In this document: positions 1 through 9,419 of the stretch, one piece after another
Layout of the letters: each line of letters opens with the position of its first letter
How positions within the stretch are numbered: position 1 is the stretch's first letter
DNA from: Bin80 sp964291275
GTDB taxonomy: Bacteria; Bacteroidota; Rhodothermia; Rhodothermales; Bin80
NCBI GenBank assembly: GCA_964291275.2
Contig: OZ219799.1
Span: 248,001 to 312,000 of the forward strand
Direction: 5' to 3'
DNA: 64,000 nucleotides
Made by a program: the position numbers and the translations under genes
Notes under the pieces: generated by a model
Told to the model about the DNA's origin: nothing
The model's database searches: none
Seen by the model: the letters and a program-made list of their open reading frames with translations, nothing else

Positions 1-11
1 TCTGTGTTCCT

Positions 12-3000
12 ATGAATAATTACAGTTTGGATTATAATTCCCCAAATTTGAACCAAAGAGGTTGGCTTATCAGAAACGAGGGATTCTCGTACGGATACAG
101 TTCCACGCCTGCGACCACCCTTCTACCATACCATTACACGCGCCGAATGATTTTCCTTTTTTCTGCATGCGAACCGAGGCGCGGAAGTTTTTTCGTCTCC
201 GCAGCCCTTCTACTAATCCTGGCCTTACTTGCGCCGACGACTCTGGCGCAGGAAGAGCCTATCAAGGACGATCACGCCCGCCGCAAGCTACGCCCCTTAC
301 TTGCGCCAACAGCCCTGGCGCAGGAAGAACCGTCGTATAAGGCAGGTGTCGTCGTGGTCCAGTTTTCTCCAGGTGTCTCCATTGCCAACAAGGCCACCCG
401 TGCAGGACTGCAGGACTTTGATCGGCGGGCAGCAGGTTACGGCGTCCATCTGATTGAGCGCGTGTATCCGTTTCTGGACCACGTGGAGCCGACGCCGAAG
501 ACCCGTCGCAACCTTCTGGCACTCCGCCGCACGTACTACGTGCGCTATACTGCCGACATCCTACCGAAAGAGATTTCCGCCGATCTGGCTTCGGCGCCGG
601 GCGTGGTGTATGCCGAGCCGGTGCTGATTAATCGGACGCAGGCGGACCGCGGGCAGCGCGTGGATCCAAACGATCCGCACTTTGGCGATCAACCGGAGCT
701 TCGTCTGTTGCAGTTACCGGAGGCGTGGGATGTGGTCAGAGGCGAGGAGGGCGCGCCGCGGGTCGTGATAGCGGTTGTGGACGGGGGCGGCGAATGGCGC
801 CACGAGGATCTTCGCGCCAACGTGTGGACGAATCCGGGCGAGGTCGCGGGCAACGGCATTGATGACGACAACAACGGGTTCATCGATGACGTGCACGGCG
901 TCAATTTTGCCAACCAAGACGACAGGGACAACGATCCGACGGGGCTGCCGGAGACGCCCGGCAGTGCTCTTCACGGCACGGCGAGTGCAGGATCGGCGAG
1001 CGCCGTGACCGACAACGGCGTAGGCGTAGCCGGTGCCGCCTGGAACGCCGAGATCATGCACATTAATATCGGTTGCACTCATGACAGCGGCCTCTGCTAT
1101 GGTTACGAAGGCATCCTCTATGCGGCTGCCAACGGGGCGGACATCATCAACGCGAGCTGGGGCGGTCTGCCAAGCACCGATGAACCAGTCACGTTCCTTG
1201 ACCAGACGCTGGATTTGGCCACGGACATGGGCGCGCTCGTGGTGGCAGCGGCTGGCAACGAAAATGGCAGCAATGACCTGTTTTTGCGCTACCCGGCCCG
1301 GAATCCGCGCGTGCTGTCGGTAGGTGCCACGGAGAAGGCCACACGCCGGCGGGCGGGCTTTTCGAACTACGGGAAGCTGGTGAACGTCTTTGCACCGGGC
1401 GTGGCCATTCTGACGACCGGATCCGGCAACGGGTATGTGTCCATCAGCGGCACGTCGTTTTCGTCGCCTCTGACGGCCGGCGTGGCGGCATTGGTGAAGA
1501 CGAGGTTTCCCGAGATGACGCCGGACGCGCTGCGGGAGCACATTCGGCTGACGAGCGACAACATGGATGCGGAGAACCCTGCTTACGCCGGGCAGCTGGG
1601 GCGTGGGTTTGTCAATGCGCTGGCCGCAGTTCAGACGCCGTCCTTGCCCGCGGTACGCCTCAAGCGCTGGAGCTGGGCCAACCGCGACGGCGACCGCCAG
1701 ATTGCAGCCGGCGATGCAGTGACGATTACGGCAACGGTGGTCAACTATCTTTCCGATGCCCGCCAACTCACGGTTGGGCTCGTGGGGGCCGAGCCGTATC
1801 CGTTCATAGACATGACGGGTGCGGAAGCGGATGTCGGCTACTTGGCCAGCGGAGACTCGGTTGAGGTCCAATTAGAGTTTAGGGTGGCCACGAACGCGCC
1901 TGTGAACCAGCGGGTGCGATTCTATACGCACATCCGCGACGGTGCGCACGAGGACCAGGCGGACATGCTTTCTTTTCAGGTCAACCGTTCGTTGGAGGTG
2001 GTGCACCGGAGCCTGAGTGCGTTTTACACGGCGACGGGCGGCGACAACTGGACGGACAATGACAACTGGGACATCACGCGGGTTCCGACCGAGGAGGAGT
2101 TGGGTACGTGGGCCGGCGTTGATCTAAGCGAGGGATGGCTGGTCCAGTTAGATTTGCAGGACAACAATCTCACGGGACAGTTACCGCCCGAGCTCGGCGA
2201 TCTTCCGCAGTTGCAGGTGCTGTCGCTATTGAACAATTCCCTCGCCGGGTCGATTCCGCCCGAGCTCGGCAACCTCACGCAGCTGACGTGGCTGGATCTG
2301 TTTGAAAATTCCCTTACCGGGGTGATTCCGCTCGAGCTCGGCAACCTCACGCAGCTGACGTGGCTGGATCTGTTTGAAAATTCCCTTACCGGGGTGATTC
2401 CGCCCGAGCTCGGCAACCTCACGCAGCTGCAGAATCTGGGGCTGGAGCACAATTCCCTTACCGGAGAAATCCCGCCCGAACTCGGCAACCTCACGCAGCT
2501 GCAGAATCTGGGGCTGGAGCACAATTCCCTTACCGGAGAAATCCCGCCCGAGCTCGGTGACCTCTCGCAGCTGCAGTCGCTGTGGCTAGAGCAAAATTCC
2601 CTTACCGGGGTGATTCCGCCCGAGCTCGGCAACCTCACGCAGCTGGGGAACCTGGATCTGTCCGACAATTCCCTTACCGGGGCGATTCCGCCCGAGCTCG
2701 GCAACCTCACGCAGCTGGGGAACCTGGATCTGTCCGACAATTCCCTTACCGGGGCGATTCCGCCCGAACTCGGCAAGCTCACGCAGCTGCAGACGCTGTG
2801 GCTAAAGGGCAATTCTCTTACCGGGGCGATTCCGCCCGAGCTCGGTAACCTCACGCAGCTGCAGCACCTGTGGCTGGAGCACAATTCCCTTACCGGAGAG
2901 ATTCCGCCCGAGCTCGGCAACCTCACGCAGCTGACGTGGCTGAAGCTGTTTGAAAATTCCCTTACCGGGGCGATTCCGCCCGAGCTCGGCAATCTCACGC

Positions 3001-4532
3001 AGCTGCAGAACCTGTGGCTGTATGGCAATTCCCTTACCGGGGCGATTCCGCCCGAGCTCGGCAACCTCGCACAGCTGCAGTCGCTGAATCTGTATGGCAA
3101 TGCTCTTACCGGGGCGATTCCGCCCGAGCTCGGCAACCTCACGCAGCTGCAGAACCTGTGGTTGGAGCACAATTCCCTTACCGGAGAGATTCCGCCCGAG
3201 CTCGGCAACCTCACGCAGCTGACGTGGCTGGAGCTGTTTGAAAATTCCCTTACCGGGGCGATTCCGCCCGAGCTCGGCAACCTCACGCAGCTGACGTGGC
3301 TGGATCTGCGCAACAATTCCCTCACGGCGATTCCGCCCGAGCTCGGCAACCTCACGCAGCTGGGGAACCTGGATCTGTCCGACAATTCCCTTGCCGGGGC
3401 GATTCCGCCCGAACTTGGCAACCTCACGCAGCTGCAGACGCTGTGGCTAAAGGGCAATTCCCTTACCGGGGCGATTCCGCCCGAGCTCGGCAACCTTACG
3501 CAGCTGCTGATTCTGTGGCTGTCCGACAATCATTTGACGGGTGTGCTACCGCGCAGCTTGATGCAGTTGGACAATCTCCAGTCTTTCCGCTTTGATGGTC
3601 AGGGACTCTGCGCTCCGGCTGACGATGCGTTTCAGAGTTGGCTCAGCGGTATCCTGGACGTAAAAGGCCCGACCTGTGGCCTGTTGCAATTTGCAAGTGG
3701 CGTGGATAACCGGACCTTTACCGTGAACCGGCCCGTTGCTTCGCTTGTCCTTCCCGAGGCCACCGGCGGTGCGACGCCGTACACCTATGCGCTGGAGCCT
3801 GCACTGCCCGCAGGATTGGGCTTTGACGCCTCCTTGCGGACCATTAGCGGTACACCGACGGCGGTCACGCCCGCTGCAAGCTATATGTATTCGGTCGCTG
3901 ACAACTCCGGGAACGCCGCCAGCCTGACGTTCACGGTTGAAGTCGTTCCGGCCGTTTCGTTCGGGGGCATGATTGCCGATCTGTCCCTCGCTCGCGCACA
4001 GTCTATTGATCCACTCGTTCTTCCCGAAGCCGTAGGAGGCGTTGCTCCGGTAACGTATGCCTTGACCCCCGCGCTTCCAGTAGGACTGGCTTTTGACGCT
4101 ACTGCCCGCACCTTGACCGGAACGCCGACCGTGGTCACAGATGCTCCAAAGCCGTACACGTACAGCGCCACCGGGGCAAACGGCTCCCGCGACAGTTTGC
4201 TGTTTACCGTGGAGGTATTCTCTCCGGTTGCAACCGAACACGAATCGTTGCCAGAATCTTTTGCCGTGCACGGCAACTATCCCAATCCGTTCCGGGAGTC
4301 CACGCACCTTGTGTTTGACCTTCCCTGGCCTGCCAGCGTAACGGTCGAGGTCATGGACATAACGGGCCGGCGCGTGTTTACGGTGTCGGCAGCCGGGAAA
4401 GCTGCAGGATGGAAGCACGCAATCCCGCTGAGCGGTCGTGCGATGCCCTCCGGCTTGTACCTGTATCGCCTGATTGCTACTTCACCGGAGGGAAGCTCCA
4501 TTCACACAGGCAGCTTCGTACGCATAAAATGA
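12..4532 (+). CDS. Secreted S8 subtilisin with leucine-rich repeats, Ig-like domains and T9SS sorting domain
   Basis: A secreted serine protease fused to a long repeat stalk. The S8 domain spans about residues 215-545. The triad is visible: Asp257 in VVDGGGEW, His321 in LHGTASAG and Ser482 in SGTSFSSP. About 20 plant-type leucine-rich repeats of 24 residues follow (about 710-1195), then two He_PIG-like Ig modules (each with a GTPT signature) and a C-terminal type IX sorting domain (NYPNPF near residue 1417, ending in a GLYLYRL-type strand). The product should therefore cross the outer membrane by T9SS. Met46 (position 147) begins a clean signal peptide ending near LAQ, so 147 is a more likely start than 12, whose upstream region lies outside the window. 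Substrate unknown; the LRR part probably binds protein or glycan. The family call is firm, the start is not. Confidence 0.9.
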   Translation: MNNYSLDYNSPNLNQRGWLIRNEGFSYGYSSTPATTLLPYHYTRRMIFLFSACEPRRGSFFVSAALLLILALLAPTTLAQEEPIKDDHARRKLRPLLAPTALAQEEPSYKAGVVVVQFSPGVSIANKATRAGLQDFDRRAAGYGVHLIERVYPFLDHVEPTPKTRRNLLALRRTYYVRYTADILPKEISADLASAPGVVYAEPVLINRTQADRGQRVDPNDPHFGDQPELRLLQLPEAWDVVRGEEGAPRVVIAVVDGGGEWRHEDLRANVWTNPGEVAGNGIDDDNNGFIDDVHGVNFANQDDRDNDPTGLPETPGSALHGTASAGSASAVTDNGVGVAGAAWNAEIMHINIGCTHDSGLCYGYEGILYAAANGADIINASWGGLPSTDEPVTFLDQTLDLATDMGALVVAAAGNENGSNDLFLRYPARNPRVLSVGATEKATRRRAGFSNYGKLVNVFAPGVAILTTGSGNGYVSISGTSFSSPLTAGVAALVKTRFPEMTPDALREHIRLTSDNMDAENPAYAGQLGRGFVNALAAVQTPSLPAVRLKRWSWANRDGDRQIAAGDAVTITATVVNYLSDARQLTVGLVGAEPYPFIDMTGAEADVGYLASGDSVEVQLEFRVATNAPVNQRVRFYTHIRDGAHEDQADMLSFQVNRSLEVVHRSLSAFYTATGGDNWTDNDNWDITRVPTEEELGTWAGVDLSEGWLVQLDLQDNNLTGQLPPELGDLPQLQVLSLLNNSLAGSIPPELGNLTQLTWLDLFENSLTGVIPLELGNLTQLTWLDLFENSLTGVIPPELGNLTQLQNLGLEHNSLTGEIPPELGNLTQLQNLGLEHNSLTGEIPPELGDLSQLQSLWLEQNSLTGVIPPELGNLTQLGNLDLSDNSLTGAIPPELGNLTQLGNLDLSDNSLTGAIPPELGKLTQLQTLWLKGNSLTGAIPPELGNLTQLQHLWLEHNSLTGEIPPELGNLTQLTWLKLFENSLTGAIPPELGNLTQLQNLWLYGNSLTGAIPPELGNLAQLQSLNLYGNALTGAIPPELGNLTQLQNLWLEHNSLTGEIPPELGNLTQLTWLELFENSLTGAIPPELGNLTQLTWLDLRNNSLTAIPPELGNLTQLGNLDLSDNSLAGAIPPELGNLTQLQTLWLKGNSLTGAIPPELGNLTQLLILWLSDNHLTGVLPRSLMQLDNLQSFRFDGQGLCAPADDAFQSWLSGILDVKGPTCGLLQFASGVDNRTFTVNRPVASLVLPEATGGATPYTYALEPALPAGLGFDASLRTISGTPTAVTPAASYMYSVADNSGNAASLTFTVEVVPAVSFGGMIADLSLARAQSIDPLVLPEAVGGVAPVTYALTPALPVGLAFDATARTLTGTPTVVTDAPKPYTYSATGANGSRDSLLFTVEVFSPVATEHESLPESFAVHGNYPNPFRESTHLVFDLPWPASVTVEVMDITGRRVFTVSAAGKAAGWKHAIPLSGRAMPSGLYLYRLIATSPEGSSIHTGSFVRIK
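2140..3545 (+). repeat. About 20 tandem 72-bp repeats encoding LRR units
   Basis: Each 72-bp unit encodes 24 residues on the pattern LxxLxLxxNSLTGxIPPELG. Most units share the core cccgagctcggcaacctcac. One unit near 3328 lacks one codon (NNSLTAIPP). Adjacent units near 2260-2400 and 2610-2760 are almost identical at DNA level, which indicates recent unit duplication. Confidence 0.95.
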
Positions 4533-4575
4533 CGACACAACAGAACTCGTAAGCCCGGACTGCGGCTTCATGCGT

Positions 4576-4619
4576 ATTCCGAGCCATGTGGGCCACCATT
4601 CCGAGCGAAGTGGGCCACC
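4576..4619. repeat. Two adjacent 22-bp direct repeats, probable solo IS21-type end
   Basis: Two back-to-back 22-bp units start with attccgag and end with gtgggccacc, differing at only two positions. Head-to-tail short repeats of this kind are typical of IS21-family ends. No istA or istB adjoins, so this looks like a relic. The rest of 4533-4690 shows no gene. Confidence 0.5.
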
Positions 4620-4961
4620 TTCACCTATATCTGAACTCCCCCCTGGTGTAGTATAGCAGGTTCCAATTACGGGTGATATGTATGTTTTAGGGGGACTTCA
4701 ATAAATATAGTGAATTAGTCCTGATCTTATCCAATTCTGGGCTAAGGTTTCAGACGATTTATCGCGTCATGCGTCATTCTACTCAAAGGTTTTATCTTTC
4801 ATTTTTTCGACAATCACGAATCGTAATGGGGGTGAAGATTAGAGGAATAAACAAGGTTTATGGCATTTCGTCACCTTGGTCAATTTCGGAGGTAACAGCG
4901 GATCATGATGCCGAGGAGGCCCATATCCATGTGATCTGTACGGATGAATCCAAGCTTCGGT

Positions 4962-5827
4962 GTAGAGTCAGGAGGCCGGCGCGGTGCTCTTAGGGTCCTG
5001 TGGCAATTCCATCGCTTTCGCTTTGGCCCTCAGTCAGGCTCCCATAAGTCGTCTCCGGCCCCCTGCTCTCCGAACCGGGCGTGCGGGTTTCCCGCACCCG
5101 GCTCTCCAGGTGGATCATGCGGCTCGTACTCGGATTACCATGCTTCAGTACAGTCCTGCCCGCTATGCAGACAATGGCACATTGCCTGCGGACAGCCCAA
5201 CTTCGCATGGCATGCGGACGGGCCTCGCTACGCCCCGCCAGCACCGTCGCTTTGACGATCCCTTCACTTATGCATGTGCAGATGCCGGACGCACTGACAT
5301 TTTTCCAGATGTTAGGCCTTGCCATTTTTTTCCGGTGCCCTTTGTCCTTATTATCTGCCCTCCAACCCTGCGGTCCCTTTCCTCAACGGGCGTTACCCCG
5401 CGTCTGCGGTACTACGGACCACTCCGCCACCCTGCCGGACCGGCCTGCTCCTTACGGAGTTCCGGTTGCCGTGTGCCTCAGCACCGACAGGGCTTCCCGT
5501 GTTGCTACTTCCCTGATCTTCCATGCGTGCCAGCGCCAATACCCCGGTGAGCCGTCTTGGTGCGCTTGTCGCTCACTTCCCATGACGTACCAGTCTTCCC
5601 CATATGGACGGAAGGTCGACACTCACATTATCCGTTTCGAGGCCTGCTCGACGTTCACTACGCGTTCCGGCCCGCATGGTCGCTAAGCTACTCGCGTAGC
5701 CCGTTAAACCTCAGTGCTTCATATCATGTCGTTACCTCCATAATACGCTAAGGCCGCTACCAACCGGAGCGACAGGTGTTGGGCGGGGTTCGCACCCGCC
5801 ACAGGAAAGCGCCTTTCCACGGCGCAC
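4962..5827 (-). mobile_element. ORF-less group II intron (866 nt), antisense to its host gene
   Basis: On the minus strand the insert begins with GTGCG (5' consensus GUGYG) at 5827 and ends in AC at 4962. A candidate branch-point A in CCTGACTCTAC lies 7 nt from the 3' end. A 34-nt domain V is at 5072-5105. Removing exactly these 866 nt restores the transposase reading frame. No reverse transcriptase ORF is present, so mobility would need an RT in trans. The 3' 110 nt closely resemble the intron tail at 60944-61086. Confidence 0.85.
5072..5105 (-). ncRNA. Group II intron domain V
   Basis: The minus strand reads GAGCCGGGTGCGGG, AAA loop region, then CCCGCACGCCCGGTTC. This is a near-perfect hairpin of canonical domain V length with the AGC catalytic triad in the 5' strand. 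Confidence 0.85.
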
Positions 5828-6975
5828 GTCCAAAATGTGATCAAGCGAGTCCGGTGTATGATCGTCGGACTCGGAGTTGGCGTCATCTGGATACCGGAAA
5901 ATATCGTACAATCGTAACGACGCAGTTACCTCGTGTAAAGTGTGCAGAACACGGAGTGGTGACGATTTCGCCCCCTTGGGCGGATCGGAGTGTACGCATG
6001 ACCTATGAATTTGAGGCGCTGGTCATTGATCTGCTTCGGGAGTCAACGATCTCGTCAGTGTGTCGGCTCCTGCAGATGAGTTGGCCTGCGGATGCAGGGA
6101 TTATGGACCGCGCAGTGGAACGGGGGCTTGATCGCAGAAAGGCGCAACCGGTTGCCCATGTGTGTGTGGATGAGACCTCGTATAAAAAAGGCCATAAGTA
6201 TATCACCGTGGTCTCAGATTCTCAAACGGGTACGGTGCTGTTTGTCAAGGAAAAGCGCACCCATGCGAGTCTGGATGCTTATTATGAAGGCTGTTCTACT
6301 GAGCAACTGGAAGCGATTGAAAGTGTGAGCATGGATATGTGGCCTGCCTATATCAAGTCCACGAAAAAACATGTTCCAGATGCGGCATCCAAGATTGCAT
6401 TTGATCGTTTTCATGTGGCGAAAAAGATTGGAGGGGCGGTGGATAAAGTCCGTCGGCAGGAGAACCGAGAATTGCGGAAAGCGGGCATTGATGATCTCAC
6501 CGGAACCAAGTACGACTGGCTCACCAATCAGAAGAATATGTCTGCCCGACAAAAGAAACGATTCCAGCAATTAAAGAAAAGTTCGCTGAAAACGGCGCGT
6601 GCATGGGCCATCAAGGAATTGTCCCAGAAATTATGGCACTATGTCAGTCGTACCTGGGCACTCAAGGGCTGGAAGCGCTGGTTATCCTGGGCCATGCGTT
6701 GTCGACTTGAACCCATGAAAAAAGCCGCCAAGACGGTTAAGAATCATCTATGGGGAATCATAAATGCGATCGTTCTAAAAGTTAGTAATGGCCCAGCTGA
6801 AAGCATAAATAGCCGCATCAAAACCATTAAAGTTCGTGCGCGTGGATTCCGAAACACAAAGCGGTTTGCCAATGCAATTTACTTCTATCTCGGAGGACTG
6901 GATCTGTACCCCGAAGGCCTCCAAAAACAGGCTCCCCACTCATAAAAGTGAAGAGCCCATTTTGTTATAATCTAG

Positions 6976-8996
6976 CCTGAATTTCCAACAAGCAACTTAA
7001 AGTGACATTATGGGGGTATTTGGCCCTCCATAGATACGATTTATCCCCTTATTGTCACTTGTTTTCGTGTTTATATTCCACTTGCCAATATATTAGAATA
7101 TTTCTGTATTCGGTAAATATGTCTTGGTTTGTCCATTTTCTTCGAAAATATCCTGATTTAACCCCCATTACTGATTGTTTATGATTTTATGTATTATATT
7201 GGTATGTGGATTTTAACTACGTTTTTTTATGACATACACTAACCAGGAACTCGCAAATCTCTTCCTCAAACCCCAAACTTCACTGCAAAAACAATATGAA
7301 GCCCTCCGGGCACGATTCGTGGAGCAAAAACCCTGGGCTGAGATCGCCGAACAGTTTGATCTCAATCCGGGCACACTCCGGAACCTGGCTTCCAAGGTGC
7401 GCAAATCCGGAACGCTCAGTCCGTTTGAATCCCCGAATACCCAAAAACGGGCGCAACGAGATCAACGGATCCTTGAGCTACGCCTGAAAGAGAATCTCTC
7501 CGATGCAGAAATTGCTGAACAGCTGGCAGCCGAAGGAATCAAAGCGGGCACAACCCTCATTGGCACGGTGCTCAGAAACGCGGGCATTTCAAAACTCCCG
7601 CGACGGATGGCCCGCAAGGTGCCGAAGGTTTTGAAGGCTTCCGAGGCGGATGTCCGCCAATTCCTGCCCACCTCAGAGAAGTGGCAGACCCGATTTGGAG
7701 GACTGTTTCTTTTTGTCCGGGATCTGGAACAGGCGGGACTACATCAATGGCTCTCCAACTGGCCCGGCAGTAAGAAGTTGCCCGCCCCCACCCTCATCCG
7801 GGCATTGCTGGCCCTCAAACTCTGGGGCATTGGACGCCCCTACCAGGTCATGCCGGATATTCTGGATCGGGGAAGTGCGCTGTTTGCGGGACTCAATGTG
7901 ATGCCGAAAAAATCAACCCTCACCGAGTACAGCACCCGCATTGATGCGCCGCATTTGCGCACGCTGATGGAGGCCTGGCATGGCGTGGCCCAAGGACTCC
8001 TGCCGGCCCCGAAAGAATCCTTTGACCTGGACTTCCATACTATCCCTTATCATGGGGATGAAGCCTTGATGGAGAAACATTTCGTCTCCAAACGCAGCCG
8101 AAGGCAACGGGGGGGCTTAGCCATGGTCGCCCGGGAGGCCAGTCAGCGTGCGCTGATCTATGGGGATACGAGGATCACCAAAGCCTCCCAAAATGATGCC
8201 ATCCTGGAATTCGTGCAGCTCTGGGAACAACGCGCCGGGCAACCTCCCAAAGAGTTGGTCTTTGACAGTCGCTTTACCATCTACGCAAATCTGGCCGAAC
8301 TCAATGAACGCAACATCTACTTTCTGACGCTGCGGCGGCGGGGCCCCTCGGTTGTGCATCAGTTAAACCAACGTCCACCTGAGGATTGGAAAACCATTCG
8401 ACTCTCCAATATCGCGCGTAAGTATGCTAACCCCCACGTTCTGGACGAATCCATCTCCCTACGCAACTATTCGAAACCCCTGCGTCAGATCGCCATCAAA
8501 GGACTCGGTCACGATAAACCAACCCTCCTGATTACCAATCGCATGAAAGGAAAATCCGCAGCACTCGTCGACCGCTATGCCCGAAGAATGCTGGTCGAAA
8601 ATGCCATTGAGGATGCGATTAACTTCTTCCATATGGATGCACTCTCCAGTACCGTGCCACTGCGCATTGACCTGGATTTACAACTGACGCTCATCGCCAG
8701 TACGCTCTACCAGGTCTTAGCACAGCGACTGGGCCCCCGCTATCAGACGGCCAAAAGCCGAACCATCTTTAACAAATTCGTCAATGCGCCCGCCACGATC
8801 ATCTCACAAAATGACCAAATCGTCGTACGACTCACTCGACGAGCACATAACACAGAACTTCGTGCAGCTGGCTATGTCGGAGCCCAAGGCCCAATCTCCT
8901 GGATGCAGGATCGAAACCTCATCATTGAATATGTCTAAATCCTCATAGGCCTGGATACCGAACCCGACCGCGAAAAACTGTGGTTGGAAATTCAGG
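6976..8996 (+). mobile_element. 2.0-kb IS (IS4-superfamily-like), copy 1, 4-bp CTAG target duplication
   Basis: Terminal inverted repeats begin CCTGAATTTCCAAC at both ends. The element is flanked by CTAG at 6972-6975 and 8997-9000. A second, divergent copy at 17252-19333 has the same terminus and also a 4-bp duplication (CAAG). Confidence 0.9.
7229..8938 (+). CDS. Transposase of the 2.0-kb IS, 569 aa
   Basis: The only gene of the element at 6976-8996. The N-terminal about 130 residues look like two helix-turn-helix segments (EIAEQFDLNPGTLRNLA; DAEIAEQLAAEG). The catalytic part includes DLDFHTIPYHGD (likely first Asp), LVFDSRFT (second Asp) and RYARRMLVENAIEDA. In the last motif the Y-(2)-R-(3)-E spacing fits the YREK signature of IS4-type transposases, although the final Lys is absent. 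It is full length and uninterrupted, so the copy could be active. It is about 50-60 percent identical by eye to the protein at 17569-19290. The exact IS family is not certain. Confidence 0.8.
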   Translation: MTYTNQELANLFLKPQTSLQKQYEALRARFVEQKPWAEIAEQFDLNPGTLRNLASKVRKSGTLSPFESPNTQKRAQRDQRILELRLKENLSDAEIAEQLAAEGIKAGTTLIGTVLRNAGISKLPRRMARKVPKVLKASEADVRQFLPTSEKWQTRFGGLFLFVRDLEQAGLHQWLSNWPGSKKLPAPTLIRALLALKLWGIGRPYQVMPDILDRGSALFAGLNVMPKKSTLTEYSTRIDAPHLRTLMEAWHGVAQGLLPAPKESFDLDFHTIPYHGDEALMEKHFVSKRSRRQRGGLAMVAREASQRALIYGDTRITKASQNDAILEFVQLWEQRAGQPPKELVFDSRFTIYANLAELNERNIYFLTLRRRGPSVVHQLNQRPPEDWKTIRLSNIARKYANPHVLDESISLRNYSKPLRQIAIKGLGHDKPTLLITNRMKGKSAALVDRYARRMLVENAIEDAINFFHMDALSSTVPLRIDLDLQLTLIASTLYQVLAQRLGPRYQTAKSRTIFNKFVNAPATIISQNDQIVVRLTRRAHNTELRAAGYVGAQGPISWMQDRNLIIEYV

Positions 8997-9000
8997 CTAG

Positions 9001-9244
9001 GACAGATAGCCACGAAGAAGGACCCTTGAGCAATTGCGACGGCTGACCAATCTGGTGTACGCATGCTAGGCCATAATGCTCAATATTTGAATTCGTCGGA
9101 GCTGCCATTATCTTTTTACTCGGGCTCGCAGTAACCGCTACCGAAAAGGGGGGACATGGGCTCTCCATCTTTGCTTGGGGATCCTTCCCCGTGGCTATTC
9201 TGTCGTATTGATGGCTCATGCAGTCTGAATGGGGGATTGCATGG
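9001..9244 (+). other. Short chromosomal remnant between two ISs, possible membrane-protein fragment
   Basis: About 240 bp lie between the CTAG duplication and the IS21 end. One plus-strand frame around 9090-9210 reads EFVGAAIIFLLGLAVTATEK and then a further hydrophobic stretch, suggesting a piece of a membrane-protein gene cut by the insertions. Too short to identify. Confidence 0.3.
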
Positions 9245-9419
9245 TGTCTGGCGACAGTTAAAAATTAGGCTCTTCACTTTTATGAGTGGGGAGCCTGTTT
9301 TTGGAGGCCTTCGGGGTACAGATCCAGTCCTCCGAGATAGAAGTAAATTGCATTGGCAAACCGCTTTGTGTTTCGGAATCCACGCGCACGAACTTTAATG
9401 GTTTTGATGCGGCTATTTA

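Larger units (their letters stand above)
4826..6945 (+). pseudogene. ISL3 transposase, split by an antisense group II intron
   Basis: The N-terminal part (4826-4961, MGVKIRGINK...) and the remainder (5828-6945, ...HS stop) join perfectly when 4962-5827 is removed, restoring LRCPKCDQ across the junction with no frameshift. The joined product has the ISL3 layout: an N-terminal CxxC zinc-binding region, then a DDE domain beginning at VDETSYKKGHKY. The intron lies on the opposite strand, so it cannot be spliced from the transposase mRNA and this copy should be inactive. The C-terminal two-thirds is almost identical to the copy at 9280-12452, while the N-terminal third is clearly divergent. Confidence 0.9.
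4691..6957 (+). mobile_element. ISL3-family element, copy 1, interrupted by a group II intron
   Basis: The right end carries the same terminal sequence (gaagagcc, inward ctcataaaagt) as the second ISL3 copy at 9268. The left end is less clear. A related sequence starting ggggacttcaataa near 4691 lies at the expected distance (about 135 bp) before the transposase ATG. No matching 8-bp target duplication was found, so the left boundary is approximate. Confidence 0.7.

Noticed and set aside
714..1871. Antisense ORF of about 385 codons in the protease domain
   Set aside because: GC-rich shadow of the S8 gene; no recognisable domain.
2024..3529. Long antisense open frame (about 500 codons) across the LRR region
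   Set aside because: It is the mirror of a 72-bp repeat whose length is a multiple of three, so all frames tend to stay open. The plus-strand protein is clearly the real one.
2140..3545. Regular repeats that might suggest a CRISPR array
   Set aside because: There are no spacers: units are contiguous and code for LRRs in frame.
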